Both the position numbers and the translations under genes were made by a program. A stretch of DNA of 6,289 nucleotides from an uncultured Eubacteriales bacterium (GTDB lineage: Bacteria > Bacillota_A > Clostridia > Christensenellales > Aristaeellaceae): the NCBI GenBank assembly GCA_902803675.1, contig CADCQZ010000462.1:1-6289 (forward strand). Direction: 5' to 3'. The notes under the pieces are model-generated. The model made no database searches. It saw only the letters and a list, made by a program, of their open reading frames with translations, and was not told the origin of the DNA. Below, one piece after another: positions 1-5,534 of this stretch. Every line of letters starts with the position of its first letter. The stretch's first letter is position 1.

Positions 1-1
1 C

Positions 2-1000
2 GCCCTTAAAAAAGCGGAAAAAGAGCTGGCCGACAGGATCGGTTATCACCGGTTCCTCCAGTACCTGTTCGACCGGCAGTGGAACAGCCTGAAAGCGTAC
101 GCCCATGAAAAGGGCATACTGCTGTTCGGCGACATGCCGATCTATGTGGCGGAGGATTCAGCCGACACCTGGGCCAACCCGCAGAATTTCCTCTTCGACA
201 AGGACCGCAGGCCCATCCTGGTGGCGGGCGTCCCGCCGGATTATTTTTCCGAGGACGGGCAGCTGTGGGGCAACCCCATCTACAACTGGCGCCGCATGAA
301 AAAAGACCGCTATGCCTGGTGGCAGGAGCGCCTCAGGCATGTGGCTTCACGGTTCGACATGGTGAGGATCGATCATTTCATCGGATTCGCCAATTACTAC
401 ACGGTGCCCTTCGGCGCCCCCAACGCCCGTGTGGGCGAATGGGTCATCGGCCCGGGCAGGGACTTTTTCAAAGTCGTCCGTGAGACCTGCCCCGACGTGA
501 ACATCATCGCCGAGGATCTGGGCGCCGTCAACGCGAGGGTCAAGAGCCTGCTGAAGTTCTGCGGCTATCCGGGCATGAAAGTGATGCAGTTCGGCTTTTC
601 CGGTGATGACCAGGGCAACATCCATCACCCGAAGCACGTGAAAGAGAACTGCGTGGCGTATACCGGCACCCACGACAACGACACCACCCTGGGCTGGTTC
701 AGGTCCCGCGAAAGCGAAGCGGAGAAAGAAGCCTGCCTCAAGTACACCGGCGCGAAGGGTGAAAAAGACGTGGTCGAAAAAATGATCGCCTGCACCCTGA
801 AGCTCAAGGCGAACACCGCCGTGATCCCGATGCAGGATCTGCTGGGCCTTGATACAGACGCCCGCATGAACACCCCCGGCACCCTGGGCGGGAACTGGCT
901 CTGGCGCCTCACGAAGATCCCCGGCAAAAAGACCCGTGACCATCTCCGCGCCCTGATCGAAGAAAGCGGCAGGCTCCCGGAGACGACAGACAAAGAATAA
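2..1000 (+). CDS. malQ: 4-alpha-glucanotransferase (amylomaltase, GH77), 5' end missing
   Basis: This enzyme transfers segments of alpha-1,4-glucans between chains and releases glucose. It acts in the cytoplasm in maltodextrin and glycogen breakdown. The frame is open from the left edge (first full codon at base 2), so 332 C-terminal residues are visible. Members of the family usually have about 500 residues, so roughly 170 are missing. Family blocks seen in order are GDMPIYVAEDSADTW, VAGVPPDYFS, GQLWGNPIYNW, MVRIDHFIGF, IIAEDLG, THDNDTTLGW and IPMQDLLGL, then RMNTPGT and NW.WR near the end. By comparison with Thermus amylomaltase the catalytic nucleophile is the Asp of RIDHF (codon 371-373), the acid/base is the Glu of IAEDLG (512-514), and the stabilising Asp is in THDND (674-676). 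All three are present. The stop is 27 bases before glgP, which has its own ribosome binding site, so the two are probably one operon feeding glucan chains to the phosphorylase. The ATG at 134 is internal, not the start, because conserved sequence continues upstream of it. Confidence 0.96.
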   Translation, partial: ALKKAEKELADRIGYHRFLQYLFDRQWNSLKAYAHEKGILLFGDMPIYVAEDSADTWANPQNFLFDKDRRPILVAGVPPDYFSEDGQLWGNPIYNWRRMKKDRYAWWQERLRHVASRFDMVRIDHFIGFANYYTVPFGAPNARVGEWVIGPGRDFFKVVRETCPDVNIIAEDLGAVNARVKSLLKFCGYPGMKVMQFGFSGDDQGNIHHPKHVKENCVAYTGTHDNDTTLGWFRSRESEAEKEACLKYTGAKGEKDVVEKMIACTLKLKANTAVIPMQDLLGLDTDARMNTPGTLGGNWLWRLTKIPGKKTRDHLRALIEESGRLPETTDKE

Positions 1001-1015
1001 CGAAATCCAATAAAC

Positions 1016-1020
1016 AGGAG
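1016..1020 (+). promoter_or_regulatory. ribosome binding site of glgP
   Basis: AGGAG stands seven bases before the ATG at 1028, in the short gap after malQ. It fixes the glgP start. No promoter-like sequence is visible in the 27-base gap, which fits co-transcription with malQ. Confidence 0.8.
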
Positions 1021-1027
1021 AAACAGC

Positions 1028-3379
1028 ATGCTGACGATACACAGCCCCGAACACATCTGCAGACGCGCGGACATCATCTGCAAAGCCCATTACCACAAGA
1101 CCCTGAGCGAGGCGACGGGATGGCAGCTGCACAACGCCATCGCCGGCGCGATCCAGTACGAGATCAGCGACGAATGGATGGAAACGCAGAAAAAACAGGA
1201 GAGCGGCAGGCGCGCCTGCTACCTCTCCGCGGAATACCTGGTGGGCCGGCTGATCGGCAATAACCTGATGAGCCTGGGCCTGCTGGACGATATGCGGGCG
1301 CTCCTCAAAGCCAAGGGCGTCGATCCCGCCCTGATGGAGGACATCGAGGACGCCGCTTTGGGCAACGGCGGTCTCGGCCGCCTGGCCGCCTGCTTCCTGG
1401 ACAGCGCCGCCACCCTGGACCTGCCCCTGATGGGATACGGGCTCTATTATCAGTTCGGCCTGCTGAAGCAGGATTTCCACCAGGGACGCCAGGTGGAGCT
1501 GCCGGATAACTGGACAGAGCACGGGGACATCTGGAGCATCCGCAGGGATGACCTGAGCGTGATCGTGCCCATGCTTTCCGCGTCCGTCAGGGCAGTACCC
1601 TATGACATGCCCATCATCGGCTGGAAGAGCGACACCATCGCCACCCTGAGGCTGTGGAAGTGTGAGAGCCTGCATGAGATCGACTTCGCCGCTTTCAATG
1701 AGCAGCACTACGCCAAAGCGGCCGTGGGCAAAAACGAGGCTGAGGACATCACCAAGCTCCTCTACCCGAACGACACCGAACGCGCCGGCAAACTGCTCAG
1801 GCTCAAGCAGCAGTATGTGCTCTGCTCCGCGTCCATCCAGGACCTGATCCGCAATTTCAAAGCCCATCACGGGACGAGCTTCCACCTGTTCCCCCAGTAT
1901 CACGCGATCCAGCTGAACGATACCCATCCCACGATGGCGATCCCGGAGCTGATCAGGCTGCTGATCCATGAGGGGCTCACCATCGACCAGGCCATCCAGA
2001 TCGCCAAGGAGACCTTCTCCTACACCAACCACACCGTGATGCAGGAGGCCCTGGAGAAATGGGACATCTCCCTTCTGCGGGAGCTGATCCCGGAGATCGC
2101 CCAGATCATCTCCGTGCTGCAGGCCCATCTGGCCCTGGAAGGCTATTACGCGGCTTCAAACGAAAAGAACGCCCTGGATATCATCCGGAACGATACCGTG
2201 CACATGGCCAACCTGGCCATGTACGGCAGCCATGCCGTCAACGGCGTGGCCAGGATCCACACCCAGATCCTGCGTGACGAAGTGCTCAAAGCCTGGCATG
2301 ACGTGAGGCCCGAAATGTTCCACAGCATCACCAACGGCATCACTCAGCGCCGCTGGCTGCAGCTGTGCAATCCCGAGCTGAGCGCTCTCATCCGCGGCCG
2401 CATCGGCGACGGGTTCCTCACCGATCTGGGGCAGCTGGAAAAACTGGTGCCGCATATCGAGGACGAAAAGTTCGTCACGGATTTCGTCCGTATCAAGCGC
2501 AAAAAGAAACAGCAGCTGTCCGATCACATCTATGCCCATGAGGGCGTGCTGCTGCCCGGGAGCTGGGTATTCGACGTGCAGGTCAAGCGGATGCACGAGT
2601 ACAAGCGCCAGCTGCTCAATGCCCTGTCCATCACGGCGATCTACCACGGGATGAAGAACGGGCAGTATCAGGACATGCCCCCCGTCGCGTTCATTTTCGG
2701 CGCCAAGGCGGCTCCCGGTTATGTCCGCGCCAAAGCGGTGATCCACTACATCAACTGCCTGGCCGATATCATCAATAACGATCCCGCGGTATCCAACCGC
2801 ATGAGGCTCGTGTTCGTCAGGAATTACAACTGCTCCTACGCCGAGAAGATCATCCCCGCCGCGGATATCTCCGAGCAGATCTCCCCCGCCGGCACCGAGG
2901 CCAGCGGCACGGGCAACATGAAACTGATGCTCAACGGGGCCGTGACCCTGGGCACCTTCGACGGCGCGAATATCGAGATCGTGGAGCAGGCCGGGCTGGA
3001 GAACAACTACATCTTCGGCGCGAAAGTGGACGAGCTCAACGAGCTGAAGAGCCACTACAGGCCCCGGGAGATCTATGACAATGATCCGGTCATCAGGGAC
3101 GCTGTCGACACCCTGGTGCAGGATCCCTTCATCCGGCAGGACGAAGGCTTCAGGGAGCTGTACCATGCCCTGCTGGACGGCACCTCATGGCACCAGGCGG
3201 ATCATTATTTCCTCCTGAAGGACTTCAGATCCTATCTGGATACCAAGCTGAAGGCCATCTATGACACAGCCGACTCCATGACCTTCGGCCGCAAGTGCCT
3301 GAACAACATCGCCCACGCGGGCTATTTCTCCTCCGACCGGACCGTCAAAGAGTATTCTGAGAAGATCTGGAAGATCTGA
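1028..3379 (+). CDS. glgP: glycogen/maltodextrin phosphorylase (GT35)
   Basis: This enzyme removes glucose from the non-reducing ends of glycogen or maltodextrin as glucose-1-phosphate, using inorganic phosphate and pyridoxal phosphate (PLP). It is cytoplasmic. The protein has 783 residues, slightly shorter than the usual 800-840. Part of the difference is a short segment around residues 178-193, just before AVPYDMPIIG. Conserved blocks are LGNGGLGRLAACFLDS (111-126), QLNDTHPTMAIPEL (295-308), YTNHTVMQEALEKW (332-345), SHAVNGVARIH (401-411), TNGITQRRWL (435-444), FDVQVKRMHEYKRQLLN (515-531) and GAKAAPGY (558-565). The PLP signature TEASGTGNMKLMLNG covers 623-637, and Lys632 is the expected Schiff-base lysine. 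The C-terminus (SSDRTVKEYSEKIW) is the normal family ending, so the protein is complete. I see no N-terminal regulatory extension of the eukaryotic type. The last 35 bases overlap the 3' end of the opposing minus-strand gene. Whether glycogen or maltodextrin is the preferred substrate cannot be told from sequence. Confidence 0.97.
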   Translation: MLTIHSPEHICRRADIICKAHYHKTLSEATGWQLHNAIAGAIQYEISDEWMETQKKQESGRRACYLSAEYLVGRLIGNNLMSLGLLDDMRALLKAKGVDPALMEDIEDAALGNGGLGRLAACFLDSAATLDLPLMGYGLYYQFGLLKQDFHQGRQVELPDNWTEHGDIWSIRRDDLSVIVPMLSASVRAVPYDMPIIGWKSDTIATLRLWKCESLHEIDFAAFNEQHYAKAAVGKNEAEDITKLLYPNDTERAGKLLRLKQQYVLCSASIQDLIRNFKAHHGTSFHLFPQYHAIQLNDTHPTMAIPELIRLLIHEGLTIDQAIQIAKETFSYTNHTVMQEALEKWDISLLRELIPEIAQIISVLQAHLALEGYYAASNEKNALDIIRNDTVHMANLAMYGSHAVNGVARIHTQILRDEVLKAWHDVRPEMFHSITNGITQRRWLQLCNPELSALIRGRIGDGFLTDLGQLEKLVPHIEDEKFVTDFVRIKRKKKQQLSDHIYAHEGVLLPGSWVFDVQVKRMHEYKRQLLNALSITAIYHGMKNGQYQDMPPVAFIFGAKAAPGYVRAKAVIHYINCLADIINNDPAVSNRMRLVFVRNYNCSYAEKIIPAADISEQISPAGTEASGTGNMKLMLNGAVTLGTFDGANIEIVEQAGLENNYIFGAKVDELNELKSHYRPREIYDNDPVIRDAVDTLVQDPFIRQDEGFRELYHALLDGTSWHQADHYFLLKDFRSYLDTKLKAIYDTADSMTFGRKCLNNIAHAGYFSSDRTVKEYSEKIWKI

Positions 3380-3890
3380 CAGACCGAAGCATCCGTCTCA
3401 CGGCGTGCTGCTTTACGACACGGTAGGCGGGCCTGTAGGCGTTCCTGTACTTTTCCGAATGGGAGGGCTGATCGACACGCCCGTCCATGGCGAGCGCCAG
3501 ATGGATGGGAACAGCGTCGGCCCCGAGATCTCCCGACTCGATCAGGTCCAGGATGATGTTCAGGTCATCGATCATAACATCACGCGCGTCCTGCGGGATC
3601 ACGGCTGCCGCGTCGCAGAAAAGATCGAAGACGCTTTCCGGCGCGATGCCTTTCTCACGGCACCGGTACAGGGATACACGGCACAGATCGCTGCCGATGG
3701 GCAGATAGATCGGGTCGTCATTGGGGACACAGATATCCCATTCCGCCATAAAAAAACGCCGTGCCTTTTCACGGTCCCGGATCAAATGCCCGGGACCGTA
3801 AGCATTCTGATAGGCCAGCTTGATCAGATCCTCCGCCTGCATGAGCGGGTAGCGGTCGGCATGATCCATCACGATCTCGTCAAAACGCAT
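3345..3890 (-). CDS. conserved protein of unknown function
   Basis: I do not know a function for this protein. It resembles uncharacterised bacterial proteins carrying a GxGHLI block near the N-terminus, a central RVxLxR block and a C-terminal HSxxYRxAYRPAYRVV block. Numbered from the upstream ATG at 3917, these are YPLMQAEDLIKLAYQNAYGP (23-42) with His44 in GHLI, CRVSLYR (79-85), and SHSEKYRNAYRPAYRVV (152-168). The conserved His, Arg and Tyr suggest an enzyme or ligand site, but that is inference. There is no signal peptide or membrane segment, so it is probably cytoplasmic. Three starts are possible: ATG at 3917, 3896 or 3890. The first has no Shine-Dalgarno sequence; a GGGGG run lies nine bases before the third, which I prefer (181 residues; 190 from 3917). 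The last residues (RSVRSSRSSQNTL) read antisense through the end of glgP, use atypical AGA codons and are probably a late extension. The gene is divergent from the znuA-like gene and convergent with glgP. Confidence 0.82.
   Translation of the reverse strand: MRFDEIVMDHADRYPLMQAEDLIKLAYQNAYGPGHLIRDREKARRFFMAEWDICVPNDDPIYLPIGSDLCRVSLYRCREKGIAPESVFDLFCDAAAVIPQDARDVMIDDLNIILDLIESGDLGADAVPIHLALAMDGRVDQPSHSEKYRNAYRPAYRVVKQHAVRRMLRSVRSSRSSQNTL
3361..3378 (+). repeat. tandem 9-bp duplication at the glgP stop
   Basis: GAAGATCTG occurs twice head to tail (3361-3369 and 3370-3378). The second copy supplies the first two bases of the glgP stop codon TGA. On plus it encodes most of the final KIWKI; on minus it encodes the RSSRSS tail of the opposing gene. 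IW followed by a hydrophobic residue is a common end for the family, so the repeat may be chance. Confidence 0.6.
3771..3799. repeat. 10-bp perfect inverted repeat with 9-base spacer
   Basis: ACGGTCCCGG at 3771-3780 is the exact reverse complement of CCGGGACCGT at 3790-3799. It lies inside the minus-strand unknown gene, in the codons for YGPG and RDR around the conserved GHLI block, and ends 121 bases before the start of the znuA-like gene. It could be an operator dyad, an RNA hairpin, or chance from GC-rich codons. On the minus transcript its 3' arm overlaps the 5' arm of a smaller stem that precedes a T7 run. Confidence 0.6.
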
Positions 3891-3904
3891 ATCCATCGAC
3901 CCCC

Positions 3905-3909
3905 GAAAG
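3905..3909 (+). promoter_or_regulatory. probable ribosome binding site of the znuA-like gene
   Basis: AAAGG stands ten bases before the ATG at 3920, which is somewhat far but usable. It lies opposite the 5' end of the divergent unknown gene. No convincing -35/-10 pair or Zur/Fur-type box was found upstream. Confidence 0.4.
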
Positions 3910-3919
3910 GTATTCATCC

Positions 3920-4801
3920 ATGAAAAAAACTCTGTTCTGTTTCGTCCTGATCCTCGCTGCGGCCCTCACCGTCGGGCCGGCCCTGAGCGACAGCGCCCCC
4001 TCCGTCGCGGTCTCCTTCCTTCCGGTGGAGATCTTCGCGGAAAACGTGACCGACGGAACAGGGGCCGGCATCACGCTGCTGGCCCCAAACGCCTCCGGGT
4101 GCCTGCATGACTACCAGCTGCTCCCGGGAGACCTGACACGCCTGAACGGCACGGATATCCTGTTCGTCAACGGGGCGGGGATGGAGGTGTTCCTGAAGGA
4201 CATCACCGACGTGTATCCCGATCTGAGGATCGTGGACCTGTCGGAAGGGATCGACCTGATCCCCGCGGACGATGATGAAGGGGAATTCAACAGCCACATC
4301 TGGCTGAGCCCGAAAAACGCCGCCGTGATGGTGCGCAATATGGCGGATGCTCTGGCCGAATACGATCAGGCCCGGGCGGAACAGTATACCGCCAACGCTG
4401 ACAGGTATATCAGCAGGCTGACAGAACTGGACGGGATCCTCGCGCAGCGGTGCGAAAAGCTCGCCAGGAAGGATATCATCACCTTCCACGAGGCGTTCCC
4501 CTATTTCGCGCGGGATTACGGCCTGAACGTGCTGGCCGTGATCGCCCTGGAACCGGACGAGGGCATCTCGCCTCGCCGGCTGGCGGAATTGAGTGATATC
4601 GTGCGGCAGTATCACTGCCCCCCGCTGTTCATCGAAGCGCAGTATCCCTCCGAACCGGCGGAAGCCCTGGCCCGGGAGACCGGCGCGAAGATCTATGAGC
4701 TCCTGACGGTGACGTCGGGGCCCGCCGGTATGGAAGCTTATGAGGAAGCGCTGCTCAGGAACATGGACACGCTCGAGGAAGCGCTGGGCATCCTGCCCTG
4801 A
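3920..4801 (+). CDS. metal-binding ABC transporter substrate protein, ZnuA/TroA type
   Basis: This is a cluster A-I solute-binding protein, which captures Zn2+ or Mn2+ outside the membrane and passes it to an ABC permease. It has 293 residues, within the usual family range. Residues 1-23 form a signal peptide (MKK, then a hydrophobic stretch, likely cleavage after ALS), which fixes the start. Three family histidine ligands are present: His63 (LHDYQLLPGD), His126 (NSHIWLSPKNA) and His190 (TFHEAFPYFARDYGL). The FIEAQYPSEPAEALARETGA block (238-257) is typical. Two things are odd. The fourth ligand, usually Asp in an LDP motif, is replaced by Leu262 (YELLTVTSG). The metal-chaperone loop, often His-rich, is short and acidic (PADDDEGEF, 115-123). 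There is no lipobox Cys at the cleavage site, unlike most Gram-positive homologues, and no permease or ATPase gene is next to it. The metal cannot be assigned; zinc is a reasonable guess. The stop is three bases from the end of the opposing ArsC-like gene. Confidence 0.88.
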   Translation: MKKTLFCFVLILAAALTVGPALSDSAPSVAVSFLPVEIFAENVTDGTGAGITLLAPNASGCLHDYQLLPGDLTRLNGTDILFVNGAGMEVFLKDITDVYPDLRIVDLSEGIDLIPADDDEGEFNSHIWLSPKNAAVMVRNMADALAEYDQARAEQYTANADRYISRLTELDGILAQRCEKLARKDIITFHEAFPYFARDYGLNVLAVIALEPDEGISPRRLAELSDIVRQYHCPPLFIEAQYPSEPAEALARETGAKIYELLTVTSGPAGMEAYEEALLRNMDTLEEALGILP

Positions 4802-4804
4802 GAT

Positions 4805-5149
4805 TCAGCCCCCCGCCGCAGCCGTGAGCGCCTTTTCATCGTATCCGCGGATCAGATCGCTGCCGCGGCGGATGATGGGATAACGGATCAGAGAAGGATC
4901 CTTCGCAAGCGCGTCCACGGCGAGGGCACGCTCCTCGGGGCTGTACTTTTCCCTCCGCGGAAGATAAGCCCTTTCAAAATCGATCAGGTCCTCCGGACGG
5001 ATCCTGGTCAAAAACAGCTCTATCTCCCTCCTGCCGGGGGGATTTTTTTTGACATCCACCAGGGTATAAGGTATCCGGCGCTCCTTGAAAAAGCGCTCGG
5101 CCTTCTGGGTGTCAAAATTCTTTTTATTACAGTAGATCATCCAGTTCAT
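4805..5149 (-). CDS. ArsC/Spx-family protein lacking the catalytic cysteine
   Basis: The protein has 114 residues, the normal size for the short clostridial ArsC-like (thioredoxin-fold) family. The N-terminal block is CNKKNFDTQKAERFFKERRI (7-26), and near the C-terminus there is IRYPIIRRGSDLIRGYDEKA, matching the family's cis-Pro and Arg region. Clostridial relatives carry a Cys at the position of Asn11 (KKCFDTKKAERYF). Here the codon is AAT, and the only Cys in this region is Cys7, four residues earlier. Classical arsenate reduction is therefore unlikely; a binding, regulatory (Spx-like) or degenerate role is possible. No arsenic genes are nearby. The gene starts six bases after the rsfS stop without a clear Shine-Dalgarno sequence, so translation is probably coupled to rsfS. 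Met4 (ATG ending at 5140) is an alternative start. The codons for residues 34-42 contain an A8 run and a C6 run that form a terminator-like hairpin on the plus strand. Confidence 0.85.
   Translation of the reverse strand: MNWMIYCNKKNFDTQKAERFFKERRIPYTLVDVKKNPPGRREIELFLTRIRPEDLIDFERAYLPRREKYSPEERALAVDALAKDPSLIRYPIIRRGSDLIRGYDEKALTAAAGG
5025..5050 (+). terminator. intrinsic terminator for the plus strand, inside the ArsC-like gene
   Basis: TCCCTCC (5025-5031), loop TGCC, then GGGGGGA (5036-5042) make a 7-bp stem with one G-T wobble. It is followed directly by eight T (5043-5050). No other hairpin in the window has this form. It lies 223 bases after the znuA-like stop with no plus-strand gene between, so it is the likely end of that transcript. 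It sits within the opposing gene's coding sequence (Lys34 to Glu42). Confidence 0.65.
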
Positions 5150-5155
5150 GGCGGT

Positions 5156-5521
5156 CTATTCGTCAGGGAGCTCATCAAAGGGGAGCGGCACCCTGTTGTC
5201 CCCATGGTCCCACAGCTTTTCAAGGTGATAGTACTCCCTGTGCTCGGGATGGAAGATATGCACCAGCACATGCCCGTAGTCCAGCAGGATCCATTTGCCT
5301 TCATCCCGGCCTTCCTTGCCCTTCAGGGGCACACCGAGAGCCGCGACGGCGTCATCCACGTCTTCCGCCAGAGCTTTCGTCTGCAGGTAATTCCTGCCGG
5401 AGGCGATGATCATGTAATCCGTGATCGTGGTGGACTGGGATACGTCCAGCAGCATGATGGCCAACGCTTTCTTCTCGTACAGGATCTCGCAGATCTTCAG
5501 GCCCAGTTCCTTTCCTTCCAT
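5156..5521 (-). CDS. rsfS: ribosome silencing factor RsfS (Iojap/YbeB/DUF143 family)
   Basis: RsfS binds ribosomal protein uL14 on the large subunit and blocks joining of the subunits, reducing translation under starvation. The protein has 121 residues, normal for the family. Conserved blocks are LLDVSQSTTITDYMIIASG (24-42), the EGKWILLDYGHVLVHIFHP block (74-92) and REYYHLEKLWDHG (95-107). The ATG is preceded by a strong AGGAGG. The gene starts 11 bases after the yqeK stop and ends six bases before the ArsC-like gene, so the three are almost certainly one transcript. The order nadD-yqeK-rsfS is the usual Firmicute arrangement and supports the assignment. The short C-terminal tail (VPLPFDELPDE) is proline- and acid-rich, as often seen and probably disordered. 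Confidence 0.96.
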   Translation of the reverse strand: MEGKELGLKICEILYEKKALAIMLLDVSQSTTITDYMIIASGRNYLQTKALAEDVDDAVAALGVPLKGKEGRDEGKWILLDYGHVLVHIFHPEHREYYHLEKLWDHGDNRVPLPFDELPDE

Positions 5522-5528
5522 GGCACTT

Positions 5529-5534
5529 CCTCCT
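5529..5534 (-). promoter_or_regulatory. ribosome binding site of rsfS overlapping the yqeK stop
   Basis: Read on the minus strand, AGGAGG stands seven bases before the rsfS ATG. It shares bases with the yqeK stop codon TAG (5535-5533), so ribosomes ending yqeK sit on this site, which favours translational coupling. Confidence 0.8.

Noticed and set aside
347..2128. 593-codon open frame on the minus strand across malQ and glgP
   Set aside because: It is antisense to two certain enzyme genes. The translation is rich in V, H, Q, G and D, has no recognisable domain, and is what GC-rich codon bias produces on the opposite strand.
2156..3166. 336-codon minus-strand open frame within glgP
   Set aside because: Same antisense pattern, with no family motif and no ribosome binding site that stands out.
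3386..3411. Possible hairpin after the glgP stop (CCGT-CTC-ACGG within AAGCA..TGCTT)
   Set aside because: The inner stem is 4 bp, the outer pairing is interrupted, and no T run follows, so it is not a credible terminator.
3405..3923. 172-codon plus-strand open frame opposite the unknown gene
   Set aside because: The minus frame shows conserved family blocks and normal codon use. The plus frame shows none and reads like an antisense shadow.
3974..3983. GGGCCGGCCC palindrome in the signal peptide region of the znuA-like gene, and CTCCCGGGAG at 4121-4130
   Set aside because: Short GC palindromes are expected by chance in sequence of this composition, and neither is at a promoter position.
3914..4615. 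233-codon minus-strand open frame opposite the znuA-like gene
   Set aside because: It is antisense to a protein with clear signal peptide and metal ligands, and the translation resembles no known family.
4786..4798. Hairpin GGGCA-TCC-TGCCC at the end of the znuA-like gene as a terminator
   Set aside because: The stem is only 5 bp and no T run follows on either strand.
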